From positions 248,001 through 312,000 of the forward strand of contig NZ_JNXI01000001.1 in assembly GCF_000717055.1 (NCBI RefSeq): a stretch of DNA of 64,000 bases, given 5' to 3'. The position numbers and the translations under genes are program-made. Below are positions 9,415 through 17,726 of the stretch, piece after piece. The DNA is from Streptomyces iakyrus (lineage in GTDB: Bacteria; Actinomycetota; Actinomycetes; Streptomycetales; Streptomycetaceae). The notes under the pieces are model-generated. The model worked only from the letters and a program-made list of their open reading frames with translations. It ran no database searches and was not told where the DNA came from. Position 1 is the stretch's first letter. Every line of letters begins with the position of its first letter.

Positions 9415-10293
9415 TCAGCACGCGGCGGCCAGCACCGCCTCCACCACCTTCGGCACGGAGTCCGGATGCAGATGGAGGAACAGGTTCGGCTCGATCAGCT
9501 CCAGCTCCATGACGCACGGCTCGCCGTCGGGCCCGGTGACGAGGTCCACGCGCGCGTAGAGCAGCTCCGCGTCCCCGGGCACGGCGGCCAGCGCCTTCTC
9601 GGCGACGGCCAGTTCGGCGGCGGTCGGCTCCCAGGGGCGGAGGTCGGGGTGGGCCACCTTGTCGGCGTCGTACGGTGTGCCCGGCGCGAGGACGGCGCCC
9701 TTGACGCCGGCGTGCAGCAGGCGGCCGCCGAAGAACTGCAGGGCCCGCTCGCCGTGGGTGTCGATGCTGCTCAGGTAGGGCTGCACCATGACGGTGAACC
9801 CCTCGGCGTGCATGCGCTCGGCCTGCCGCAGGGCGGCGTCCCGCTCCCCGGCCGGGTAGCGGGCGGCGTAGCGGGCACCGGCCCCGGAGGCGGGCTTCAC
9901 GACGAACTCGCGGTCGGCGGGCAGGTCGAGGGGGTCGCCGGGCGCGAAGTACCGGGTGGGCACGACCGGCACTCCGGCGTCCGCGAGCTGCCCGAGGTAG
10001 CGCTTGTCGGCGTTCCACTTGACGACACCGAGCGGGTTGGCGAGCCGTGTCGCCTCGCCGCACCGCTCGGCCCACGCCGTGAACTCCGCGGCGCGCCAGC
10101 TGTAGTCCCAGGTGGAGCGGAGGAGGGCGAGATCGAACGCGGCCCAGTCCGTGTCCGGGTCGTCCCAGGGAACGGCGACGGCGTCGGCCCCGGCCTCCCG
10201 CAGCGCCGCCACCAGCACCGGCAGGTCGCGGTCCTTGTGCTCCTCGCCGCGGGAGTCGTAGGTGACGACGGCGATGCGCGGGGTGCCGGGCAC
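9415..10293 (-). CDS. ATP-grasp domain ligase-like protein
   Basis: From GTG 10293 the product is 292 aa and opens IAVVTYDSRGEEHKDRD. The middle and C-terminal parts are ATP-grasp-like: EFVVKPASGAGARYAA (ATP-binding lysine and glycine-rich loop), VMVQPYL and the metal-binding end VMELELIEPNLFL. Such enzymes join a carboxylate to an amine or thiol through an acyl-phosphate; the substrates are unknown. An upstream ATG at 10368 is in frame, but GTG 10293 has GAGGATGGAG just before it and fits the expected domain start. It is divergent from the MerR-PP2C gene. Confidence 0.7.
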   Translation of the reverse strand: MPGTPRIAVVTYDSRGEEHKDRDLPVLVAALREAGADAVAVPWDDPDTDWAAFDLALLRSTWDYSWRAAEFTAWAERCGEATRLANPLGVVKWNADKRYLGQLADAGVPVVPTRYFAPGDPLDLPADREFVVKPASGAGARYAARYPAGERDAALRQAERMHAEGFTVMVQPYLSSIDTHGERALQFFGGRLLHAGVKGAVLAPGTPYDADKVAHPDLRPWEPTAAELAVAEKALAAVPGDAELLYARVDLVTGPDGEPCVMELELIEPNLFLHLHPDSVPKVVEAVLAAAC

Positions 10294-10373
10294 GGCGACT
10301 CCATCCTCGTACGGACGATCGATGCGGTGTCCGTCGCAGGCTAACAATCCCGTCCGGAACCACGACACCTCGT

Positions 10374-10404
10374 TTGACCTTCACCTTCGGTGAAGCCCCA
10401 GCAT
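10374..10404 (+). promoter_or_regulatory. MerR-type operator/promoter with 19-bp spacer
   Basis: A -35 box TTGACC (10374-10379) is followed 19 bp later by CAGCAT (10399-10404). A perfect 7-3-7 inverted repeat, CTTCACC-TTC-GGTGAAG (10379-10395), fills the spacer. A dyad inside an over-long 19-bp spacer is the hallmark of promoters untwisted by MerR-family activators. The downstream gene encodes a MerR-domain protein, so autoregulation is likely. Confidence 0.7.
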
Positions 10405-10455
10405 CGGTGGCGGAACGGAACGAGCGCGAGGAGCGCGGGGACCGCAGGGGGTCAC

Positions 10456-11532
10456 ATGGCCATGCTGACGATCGGTGCGTTCGCGAGGGCGTGCCGGCTC
10501 TCGCCGAAGGCACTGCGCCTGTACGACGAGCTGGACCTGCTGCGGCCCGCCCGCGTGGACCCGGACACCGGATACCGGTACTACGCGGCCGGGCAGCTGG
10601 AGCAGGCCCGGCTGGTGGCGTGGCTGCGGCGGCTGGGCATGCCGCTGGCCGAGATCCGCCGGGTCTGTCTCCTGCACGGCCGCGACTCCACGGCCGCCGC
10701 CCGCGAGGTCCGTGCCTACTGGGCGCGCATCGAGGCGGAGACGGCGGTCCGGCGGGACCTCGCCGCGTTCCTGGTCGATCACCTCACGACGGACCCGAAC
10801 GGGCCCGGGAAGGACACCGCCATGCTGGAACTGCGTTACTCCGCCCACTCCGACGCCGGCCGCGTACGCCCCGCCAACCAGGACACCGCCTACGCGGGCA
10901 CCCGGCTGCTCGCCGTCGCCGACGGCTTCGGACCGGCGGGCGCGCCCGCGAGCAGCGCCGCCGTGGAGGCCCTGCGCTTCCTGGACACGGACGAGATACC
11001 GTCCGGCGGCGTCCTCGACGTCCTGGAGGACGCGGTACGGGGCGCCGAACAGGCCGTCCGGGACGTCGCCGGCGGCTCCGACGACGTCGGCACGACCCTG
11101 ACGGCCCTGCTGTGGACGGGCTCGCGGCTGGCGCTGGTGCACATCGGCGACTCCCGCGCGTATCTGCTGCGCGACGGCGAGCTGTTCCGCATCACGCACG
11201 ACCACACGATGGTGCAGTCGATGGTCGACGAGGGCCGGCTGGCGCCCGAGGAGGCGGCCTCCCACCCCGAGCGCGCCCTGCTCCTGAAGGCCCTGACCGG
11301 AGGCGGGACCGGCGCGTCCCCGGACCTCCGCCTCCACGACACCCGGCCCGGCGACCGCTGTCTACTTTGCTCCGACGGCCTGTCGGGCGTCGTCCCCGAA
11401 CACCGCGTCAGGGAGCTGCTCGCCGCACCCCTGTCCCCCGGTGACACGGTCCGCGCCCTGGTCGAAGCGGCGAACGCGGCGGGCGGCCCGGACAACGTCA
11501 GCTGCGTGGTGGCGGACGTGGTGGAGCCCTGA
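10456..11532 (+). CDS. MerR-family regulator fused to a PP2C-type Ser/Thr phosphatase
   Basis: The 358-aa product has two parts. Residues 1-70 form a MerR DNA-binding domain (MLTIGAFARACRLSPKALRLYDE, then DTGYRYY and a dimer helix). Residues 122-358 form a PP2C phosphatase with the metal-ligand motifs RPANQD, VADGFG, SDGLSG and GGPDNVSCVV all present, so it should be catalytically competent. In place of the small-ligand pocket usual for MerR proteins, the output is a phosphatase. ATG 10456 (or 10462) follows GGGGG; a longer in-frame start at 10390 would overlap the operator and is rejected. A hairpin follows the stop. Confidence 0.83.
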   Translation: MAMLTIGAFARACRLSPKALRLYDELDLLRPARVDPDTGYRYYAAGQLEQARLVAWLRRLGMPLAEIRRVCLLHGRDSTAAAREVRAYWARIEAETAVRRDLAAFLVDHLTTDPNGPGKDTAMLELRYSAHSDAGRVRPANQDTAYAGTRLLAVADGFGPAGAPASSAAVEALRFLDTDEIPSGGVLDVLEDAVRGAEQAVRDVAGGSDDVGTTLTALLWTGSRLALVHIGDSRAYLLRDGELFRITHDHTMVQSMVDEGRLAPEEAASHPERALLLKALTGGGTGASPDLRLHDTRPGDRCLLCSDGLSGVVPEHRVRELLAAPLSPGDTVRALVEAANAAGGPDNVSCVVADVVEP

Positions 11533-11559
11533 CCCGGACGGCGTAGGACCACGGGCCGT

Positions 11560-11584
11560 GGGGGCGGCGTGATCAGCCGCCCCC
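11560..11584 (+). terminator. Hairpin terminator after MerR-PP2C gene
   Basis: GGGGGCGGC (11560-11568) and GCCGCCCCC (11576-11584) form a perfect 9-bp stem with the 7-nt loop GTGATCA, 28 nt after the stop. There is no T-tract, as is common for actinobacterial terminators. Confidence 0.6.
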
Positions 11585-11706
11585 GCCGACTTGATCCGCC
11601 GCCGTCCCGGGTTGGACCGCGAGCGTTTCTTCCGGCGGTGGATGGTGTACGGAGGGATCGTGGTGGCGGTCGTACCGGGCGGCGGCGTGGCCGGTGCCGG
11701 TTGTCC

Positions 11707-11728
11707 CCGGCCGGGGTGCCCCGGCCGG
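11707..11728. repeat. Perfect inverted repeat in the matB leader
   Basis: CCGGCCGGGG-TG-CCCCGGCCGG lies 45 nt before the matB start codon within the 240-bp gap 11533-11773. The gap holds no gene I can support. The dyad could be an operator or an mRNA hairpin that affects leader read-through; nothing in the sequence decides between these. Confidence 0.45.
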
Positions 11729-11773
11729 ACCCGCCACTGCCAGGGACAACAGCCACTCAAGGAGACGTGACGC

Positions 11774-13219
11774 GTGACCTCTCTCTTCCCGGCCCTGACC
11801 GGCGGCTCGGCCGACCGGCCCGCCCTGCGGTTCGGCGAGCGCACACTGACGTACGGGGAACTCGCCGCCGCGGCCGGTGCGACGGCCGAGCGCATCGGGG
11901 ACGCCCCCCGGGTCGCCGTCTGGGCGACGCCCACGATGGAGACGGCCGTCGCCGTCGTCGCCGCGCTGCTGGCCGGAGTGCCCGCCGTGCCGCTCAACCC
12001 CAAGTCCGGTGAGAAGGAACTCGGGCACATCCTGACCGACAGCGCCCCCGGCCTGGTGCTCACGGCACCCGACGACCAACTCCCCGAGCCCGTACGGGGC
12101 CTGGCCCGGCTCGACGTCGACGTGCACGGCACCGGAACCGCCCCCGTGGAGCCCGCCGACGAGAGCGCCCCGGCCCTGATCGTCTACACCTCCGGCACCA
12201 CCGGCCCGCCCAAGGGCGCCGTCGTCCCCCGCCGGGCCGTCGCGAGCACCCTCGACGCCCTGGCCGACGCCTGGCAGTGGACCGGCGACGACGTCCTCGT
12301 CCACGGACTGCCGCTGTTCCACGTGCACGGCCTGGTCCTGGGCATCCTCGGCCCGCTGCGGCGCGGCGGCTCGGTGCGGCATCTGGGCCGCTTCACCACC
12401 CAGGGCGTGGCCCGCGAGCTCAACACCGGCGCGACCATGCTGTTCGGCGTGCCGACGATGTACCACCGGATCGCCGAGGCCGTGACGAGCGATCCGGAAC
12501 TGGTGAAGGGGCTGACCGGGGCCCGGCTGCTGGTCTCCGGCTCGGCGGCGCTGCCGGTGCACGACCACGGCCGGATCGCGACCGCGACCGGGCGGCGGGT
12601 GATCGAGCGGTACGGCATGACGGAGACGCTGATGAACACCAGCGTCCGCGCCGACGGGGAGGCCCGCCCGGGCACGGTCGGCGTGCCGCTGCCTGGTGTG
12701 GAGCTGCGGCTGGTCGAGGAGGACGGCTCGGAGGTCGCCGCCTACGACGGGGAGACGGTGGGCGAGATCCAGGTGCGCGGTCCGAACCTGTTCACCGAGT
12801 ACCTCAACCGCCCCGACGCCACCGCCGCCGCCTTCACCGCCGACGGCTTCTTCCGCACCGGCGACATGGCGGTGCGCGATCCCGACGGCTACGTCCGGAT
12901 CGTCGGCCGCAGGGCCACCGACCTGATCAAGAGCGGCGGTTACAAGATCGGGGCCGGTGAGATCGAGAACGCGCTCCTCGAACACCCCGGGGTGCGGGAG
13001 GCGGCCGTCACCGGCGAGCCCGACGCCGATCTGGGTGAGCGGATCGTGGCGTGGATCGTGCCGGCGGATCCCCAGTCGCCGCCCGGTCTGGAGGAGTTGG
13101 CCGGTCATGTGGCGCGGCGGCTCGCCCCGCACAAGCGGCCGCGGGTCGTGCACCACCTCGGCGCGCTGCCCCGCAACGACATGGGGAAGATCATGAAGCG
13201 GGCACTGGCCCATGGCTGA
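11774..13219 (+). CDS. matB: Malonyl-CoA synthetase (acyl-adenylate family)
   Basis: The 481-aa protein closely resembles the Streptomyces MatB that I know from S. coelicolor, which converts malonate and methylmalonate to their CoA thioesters with ATP and so supplies extender units for polyketides and fatty acids. Motifs seen: the phosphate loop YTSGTTGPPKGA (from residue 138), ERYGMTE, FRTGDMAVRDPDGYVRIVGR, KSGGYKIGAGEIE and the C-terminal lysine motif NDMGKIMK. The GTG start follows AAGGAG. It overlaps the downstream carboxyltransferase gene by 8 nt, so the two are translationally coupled and probably work in the same CoA-ester supply route. Confidence 0.92.
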   Translation: MTSLFPALTGGSADRPALRFGERTLTYGELAAAAGATAERIGDAPRVAVWATPTMETAVAVVAALLAGVPAVPLNPKSGEKELGHILTDSAPGLVLTAPDDQLPEPVRGLARLDVDVHGTGTAPVEPADESAPALIVYTSGTTGPPKGAVVPRRAVASTLDALADAWQWTGDDVLVHGLPLFHVHGLVLGILGPLRRGGSVRHLGRFTTQGVARELNTGATMLFGVPTMYHRIAEAVTSDPELVKGLTGARLLVSGSAALPVHDHGRIATATGRRVIERYGMTETLMNTSVRADGEARPGTVGVPLPGVELRLVEEDGSEVAAYDGETVGEIQVRGPNLFTEYLNRPDATAAAFTADGFFRTGDMAVRDPDGYVRIVGRRATDLIKSGGYKIGAGEIENALLEHPGVREAAVTGEPDADLGERIVAWIVPADPQSPPGLEELAGHVARRLAPHKRPRVVHHLGALPRNDMGKIMKRALAHG

Positions 13220-14552
13220 GCGCCTCTCCGCCCGCGAGGCCGTCACCGCCCTCGCCGACGACGCCACCTTCGCCGAACTCCCCGTCCCCGCACGCAGGCC
13301 GAAGCCCGACGGCCCGCTCGGCTGGCCGGGCTACGACGCCTCCCGCGCCCGGGCCGCCGAGCGCACCGGCGAGCAGGAGTCGGTGGTGTGCGGCACCGCC
13401 CGGGTCGGCGGTACCCGGGCCGTGCTGATCGCGTTCGAGTTCGGCTTCCTCGGCGGCTCCCTGGGCGAGGGCACCGGCGACCGGCTGGAGGCGGCGTACG
13501 CGTACGCACGGGAACGGCGCTTCCCCATCGTGCCGCTGGTGGCGACGGGCGGCAGCCGGATGCAGGAGGGCATGCTCGCGCTGACCCAGCTCCAGCGGGT
13601 GGCCCGCCAGTCGGCGCTCACCCGGGAGACCGGTCTCGCGCAGGTCGCGGTCGTGCGCGACCCGACGACCGGGGGCGGCTGGGCGACCCTGGGCGCGGGC
13701 GCCGACGTGGTGCTCGCGCTGCCCGGCGCGCAGGTCGGCTTCGCCGGCTCCCGGGTGCGGCCGGCGGACGCGGACCCGGCGGCGTACACCGCGGAGGCGC
13801 AGCTCGCGGCGGGCGCGGCGGACGCGGTCGTACGACCGGAGGAACTACGCGAGACGCTCGGGCGCTGGCTGCGGCTGCTGACGTGCCCGTCCACCACACC
13901 CGCCCCGCCGCCCGGACCGCTCGGCGGGTCCGCGGTCCTGCCCGCCACCGGCTGGGACGCCGTCCGCCGCGCCCGTTCCCCGCAACGGCCGCGCGCCACG
14001 GCCTACCTGGACGCCTACTTCACGGACCGGGCCGCGATCAGCGGCGACCGCTGCGGCGGCACCGACCCGGACGGCATGCTGTGCGGCTTCGGCACGCACG
14101 AGGGCCGGACGGTCGCCTACGCCGCACAGACCGGGACGGCCACCCGCCCCGCCGGATACCGCACCGCCGCCCGGCTGATCCGCCTCGCGGACCGGCTCGG
14201 CATCCCGGTGCTGACCCTCGTGGACACCCCGGGCGCGGCCAACGACGCGGAGGCGGAACGGCAGGGCGCGGGCGCGGCCATCGCCGACCTGTTCGCCGCG
14301 GTCGCGGGCGCCCGCACCCCGGTGACGACGCTGGTGATCGGCGAGGGCGGCTCCGGCGGCGCACTGGCCCTCGCCGCGCCGGGCAACACCTGGGCCACGC
14401 CCGACAGTTACTTCTCGGTGATCGCGCCGGAACTGGCGGCGGCCATCCTCAAACGGCACCCGCGCGAGGTGGAGGCGACGGCGGACCAACTCCGCATCCG
14501 GCCACAGGACCTGGTGGAGCTGGGGGTGATCCGGGGGACCGTCGGTGGATGA
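13212..14552 (+). CDS. Acyl-CoA carboxylase carboxyltransferase (fused beta/alpha-type)
   Basis: The 446-aa protein contains two crotonase-fold carboxyltransferase halves. The N-terminal half has FGFLGGSLGEGTGDRLEAA and ATGGSRMQEGMLALTQ. The C-terminal half has LTLVDTPGAANDAEAERQGAGAAIADLF and VIGEGGSGGALALA, the AccA-like oxyanion-hole motif. No AccD-type zinc ribbon precedes it. This is a beta-alpha fusion that transfers carboxyl groups from biotin to acyl-CoA. No biotin carboxylase or BCCP gene is adjacent, so partners must be encoded elsewhere. Coupling to matB suggests malonyl-CoA metabolism. Confidence 0.82.
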   Translation: MAERLSAREAVTALADDATFAELPVPARRPKPDGPLGWPGYDASRARAAERTGEQESVVCGTARVGGTRAVLIAFEFGFLGGSLGEGTGDRLEAAYAYARERRFPIVPLVATGGSRMQEGMLALTQLQRVARQSALTRETGLAQVAVVRDPTTGGGWATLGAGADVVLALPGAQVGFAGSRVRPADADPAAYTAEAQLAAGAADAVVRPEELRETLGRWLRLLTCPSTTPAPPPGPLGGSAVLPATGWDAVRRARSPQRPRATAYLDAYFTDRAAISGDRCGGTDPDGMLCGFGTHEGRTVAYAAQTGTATRPAGYRTAARLIRLADRLGIPVLTLVDTPGAANDAEAERQGAGAAIADLFAAVAGARTPVTTLVIGEGGSGGALALAAPGNTWATPDSYFSVIAPELAAAILKRHPREVEATADQLRIRPQDLVELGVIRGTVGG

Positions 14553-14632
14553 GTTCCGTGAATGCCCACTGCGCCATCGAGCACCTTCCGTCACAATGGG
14601 GCTGCCCAGCGCAATCGAACGACGGGGGTGTC

Positions 14633-14971
14633 GTGGACGGTTTGGTCGAGTTCAGAACCGGTGACGGGGCCGTGGTCGCGGTCGAGGCGGTGGAGGAGCG
14701 GTCCGGCTCCCGGCTGGTCTCCCGCGGCGACGGCACGGTCCAGGCGGCCCGCACGTTCGAGGGTGCCCTGGACGGTGTGCGGGCGGCGGCCGAGTCCGCG
14801 CTGCGCGTCTTCCGGGACGGCTCGCTGCGGCCCGACGGCGTGGAGATCGAGTTCGGGGTGAAACTGGCCGCCGAGACGGGCGCGTTCATCGCCAAGGGCA
14901 CCGCCGAGGGCCATCTCGTGGTCAGGCTGACCTGGTCCCCGGACGCCCCCGGGGCGAGCTCCGCCTCATGA
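14633..14971 (+). CDS. Trypsin-co-occurring domain 1 (CU044_2847 family) protein
   Basis: This 112-aa protein matches the small CU044_2847/trypco1 family: an N-terminal beta-rich part (VDGLVEFRTGDGAVVAVEAVEE), a helix with FEGALDGVRAAAESAL and a strand block PDGVEIEFGVKLAAETGAFIAKG. GTG 14633 has GGGGGTGTC upstream; the longer frame starting at 14549 lacks a ribosome site. It overlaps the trypsin/VMAP gene by 4 nt (ATGA), exactly the partnership the family is named for. Its biochemical role is unknown; it is predicted to be an adaptor of conflict systems. A second copy lies at 39371-39700. Confidence 0.78.
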   Translation: MDGLVEFRTGDGAVVAVEAVEERSGSRLVSRGDGTVQAARTFEGALDGVRAAAESALRVFRDGSLRPDGVEIEFGVKLAAETGAFIAKGTAEGHLVVRLTWSPDAPGASSAS

Positions 14972-16656
14972 ACAGCGCCGAGTGGCACGCCCGGATCGAG
15001 TTACGGGGCCGGGTGACCGGAGCGGGTTTCCTCGTCACCCCGAGTACGGTGCTGACGTGCGCCCATGTCGTGGGCGACGGCGAGGACCTGGCCGTGACCT
15101 TCACCGAGCGGCCCGGCACCCCGGCCGTGTCCGCCCGGGTCGTCGCGCACGGCGGCTGGGCCGGTGGCGTCACCGACCCCGGCGACCTGGCCGTGCTGGA
15201 GCTCGACCGGGAGGTGCCGGTCGCCCCGGCCGCGCTGGCTCCGGCCGACGCGGCGCACGGCACCACGGACCGCAAGCTCGTCGTCTACGGCTTCCCGCGC
15301 GGCTTCGACGAGGGCACCCTCACCGAATGCCGGGTCACGGCGCCGCAGTTGATCAGACGGGAGTGGCTCCAGCTGGAGGCCTGGCACCAGGGCGGCCAGC
15401 CCCTGGCCCCCGGCTTCAGCGGGGCCGCCGTCACCCTGGCCGACACCGGCGAGGTCGTCGGCATGGTCACGGCGGACGCCGGCAGCGGCGAGGTGCGCAC
15501 CGGCCGGATGATGCCCACCCAGGTCATGGCCCGCTACTGGCCGGGCCTGCAGAGCCTGGTCCCCACCTCCGACCACGCCACCGCCGACCGGGCCCGGCTG
15601 CGCGCCCTGGTCGAGCGGGCGGCACGCGCGGGCGTCGACTGCGACCCGGTGCGGCTGTACACGGCGGCGGCCGACCCGTTCGACCCTCCGCCGCCCGAGG
15701 AGGGGTTCGACTCGCTGTGGTCGGCGGCCCTGTTCGTGCTGTGCGAACTCGACGGCCCGGGCGCCGCCCGCACCGTCGCCCGCTTTGCCGACCGGCTCCG
15801 GGACCTGCTGCACACCCCGGCCTCGGAGCCGTCGGCCCCGGACTGGTCCCCGATCCTCGTCGAGCTCGGGCACAGCGGAGCGGGCGACGGCCTGGTCCGG
15901 GTCGAGGTGTCCGCGTACAGCGAGGGGCGGCGCCACCCGGTCGATTCCGGCACGGTCGAGCGGCACCGGCTGCACGCCTACGTGCAGGAGGGGATCGAGG
16001 CGGCCTTCCGTTACCTGACGCCCGGCGCGGACGAGCTGGTCGCGTTCGCGCTGCCCCGGGACTGGCTGGACTGGCCGGTCGACCGCTGGGAGAGCGCCCC
16101 GGACGACGACACGCCGCTCGGCTGCGTCTACCCGCTGGTGGTCACCGACCACGCCCGCCGCAAGGCCAGCACCCGGCACATGCTGACCCGGACGTGGAAG
16201 CGCCTCGACTCGTGGCCGGGCGCGCGGATGCACCGGGTGGAGTGCGGCGTGCCGGAGGAGCCCGGGCGGCTGCGGTTGCGGCTGCGGCAGCGCGACGCCT
16301 GCCTAGCCGGGTTCGGCACCGCCCCGGCCGCCGCCCGCACCCGGCCCCACTTCGACACCTCGCTCACCGCACCCGCCCCGGTGATCGTGTGGTCGCGGGG
16401 CGGCTGCGACTCCGGGCAGGAGGAGTGCGCCGGGGCCGACGGCTGCACCGGCAAGGCGTTCCTCGACGCGCTCGACGCCCACGTCATGGCCGTACCGCCC
16501 GCCGAACTCCCGCGCCAGGTCCTCGCCCTGCGCGAGGAGGCGCACGCGGAGGAGGACCACTGGGCCCGCGGCATCCAGCTGCTCTGGGACGACCCCCGGG
16601 TCTTCGCCGACCCGCACGCCGTCGCCGCCGCGCACGCGAGGTCGCCGGTGGCCTGA
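14968..16656 (+). CDS. Trypsin-like protease with VMAP-C domain
   Basis: The 562-aa protein opens with a chymotrypsin-fold protease whose triad is visible: H33 (LTCAHVV), D73 (PGDLAVLEL) and S151 (PGFSGAAV). From about residue 205 comes a helical region and a C-terminal domain with ELVAFALPRDWLDWPVDRWE, which resembles the C-terminal domain of vWA-MoxR-associated proteins (VMAP). In the VMAP ternary scheme this protein is the effector and effector-interface. There is no signal peptide, so it should act in the cytoplasm. It is coupled to trypco1 upstream and followed by MoxR after 62 nt. Confidence 0.78.
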   Translation: MNSAEWHARIELRGRVTGAGFLVTPSTVLTCAHVVGDGEDLAVTFTERPGTPAVSARVVAHGGWAGGVTDPGDLAVLELDREVPVAPAALAPADAAHGTTDRKLVVYGFPRGFDEGTLTECRVTAPQLIRREWLQLEAWHQGGQPLAPGFSGAAVTLADTGEVVGMVTADAGSGEVRTGRMMPTQVMARYWPGLQSLVPTSDHATADRARLRALVERAARAGVDCDPVRLYTAAADPFDPPPPEEGFDSLWSAALFVLCELDGPGAARTVARFADRLRDLLHTPASEPSAPDWSPILVELGHSGAGDGLVRVEVSAYSEGRRHPVDSGTVERHRLHAYVQEGIEAAFRYLTPGADELVAFALPRDWLDWPVDRWESAPDDDTPLGCVYPLVVTDHARRKASTRHMLTRTWKRLDSWPGARMHRVECGVPEEPGRLRLRLRQRDACLAGFGTAPAAARTRPHFDTSLTAPAPVIVWSRGGCDSGQEECAGADGCTGKAFLDALDAHVMAVPPAELPRQVLALREEAHAEEDHWARGIQLLWDDPRVFADPHAVAAAHARSPVA

Positions 16657-16718
16657 CCCACCCGCAGTGACGCGCCTGAGAGATACCCGCACGAAAACGG
16701 AGAGCGAGACCACTCCCC

Positions 16719-17726
16719 ATGCCGCACTGGTCCGTCTACACCGGCCGCAACGAGCCGCACGACGGCATCGACGACCTGCCCGCCCCGCCGCCCTGGCGCG
16801 CCTTCGACGGCGGGCCCGCTCTGCCGCCGCCGCACGACGGCGACGACGCGACAGCCGTCTCCCCCGACCGTGTGCACCGGGCGAAGTCGTACGTCGCCGG
16901 CGAGGAGAGCGTCCGGCTCGTCAACGCCGCGCTCTGCCTGCGCCGCCCCCTGCTCGTCACCGGCCCGCCCGGCACCGGCAAGTCGTCCCTCGCCTACGCG
17001 GTGGCGCGGGAACTGCGGCTCGGCCCGGTGCTGCGCTGGAACATCACCAGCCGCAGCTCGCTGGCGGACGGCCTCTACCAGTACGACCCGCTGTCCCGGC
17101 TGTACGCGGCCCGGGAGGCGCGGGAGGAACGGGGCGGTGTCGAGGACCACCTGCGTCTCGGCCCGCTCGGCACGGCCCTGCTCCCCTACGACCGGCCCCG
17201 CGCCCTGCTCGTCGACGAGATCGACAAGAGCGACCTGGACCTGCCGAACGACCTGCTGAACGTCCTGGAGGAGGGCCAGTACGAGATCCCCGAACTGGTG
17301 CGTGCCGCCCGGCACTCCGGCGACGGCGCGGCCGAGGTGCTCGCCGACGGCACGGACACGCCGGTGACCGTCCACCGCGGCCGGGTCCGCTGCCGCGCCT
17401 TTCCGTTCGTCGTGCTGACCAGCAACGGGGAGCGCGAGTTCCCGCCCGCCTTCCTGCGCCGCTGCGTCCGGCTGAAACTGCGCCGCCCCGGCCGCGACCA
17501 GCTCACCCACATCGTCCGGGCCCATCTGGACACGCCGGACGGGGACGCGGACCGTCTGATCACCCGCTTCCTGGAGCGGGCCTCCGGCGGCGAACTGGCC
17601 ACCGACCAGCTGCTGAACGCCCTCTACCTCACGGGAGTGGCGGGCCTGGACGCCGAGTCCCGCGACGACCTCGCCGAGCAGCTGATGCCGTACCTCAGCG
17701 CGGCGGCCGACGGCGATGGCTTCTGA
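16719..17726 (+). CDS. MoxR-type AAA+ ATPase of VMAP ternary system
   Basis: The 335-aa ATPase has Walker A GPPGTGKS (82-89), Walker B LLVDE (163-167), sensor 1 in VLTSNGERE with N236, and the arginine-finger region FLRRC. A Pro-rich N-terminal segment with PPPWRAFDGG precedes the core and recurs in the paralogue at 31602, so it marks this subfamily. MoxR proteins work with vWA proteins to remodel or gate clients. Here the ATPase sits between the trypsin/VMAP protein and the giant vWA-like protein, which it overlaps by 11 nt. Confidence 0.85.
   Translation: MPHWSVYTGRNEPHDGIDDLPAPPPWRAFDGGPALPPPHDGDDATAVSPDRVHRAKSYVAGEESVRLVNAALCLRRPLLVTGPPGTGKSSLAYAVARELRLGPVLRWNITSRSSLADGLYQYDPLSRLYAAREAREERGGVEDHLRLGPLGTALLPYDRPRALLVDEIDKSDLDLPNDLLNVLEEGQYEIPELVRAARHSGDGAAEVLADGTDTPVTVHRGRVRCRAFPFVVLTSNGEREFPPAFLRRCVRLKLRRPGRDQLTHIVRAHLDTPDGDADRLITRFLERASGGELATDQLLNALYLTGVAGLDAESRDDLAEQLMPYLSAAADGDGF

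Noticed and set aside
10294..10368. ATG 10368 as start of the ATP-grasp gene
   Set aside because: The extension has no ribosome site and is unlike the domain start; GTG 10293 with GAGGATGGAG is better.
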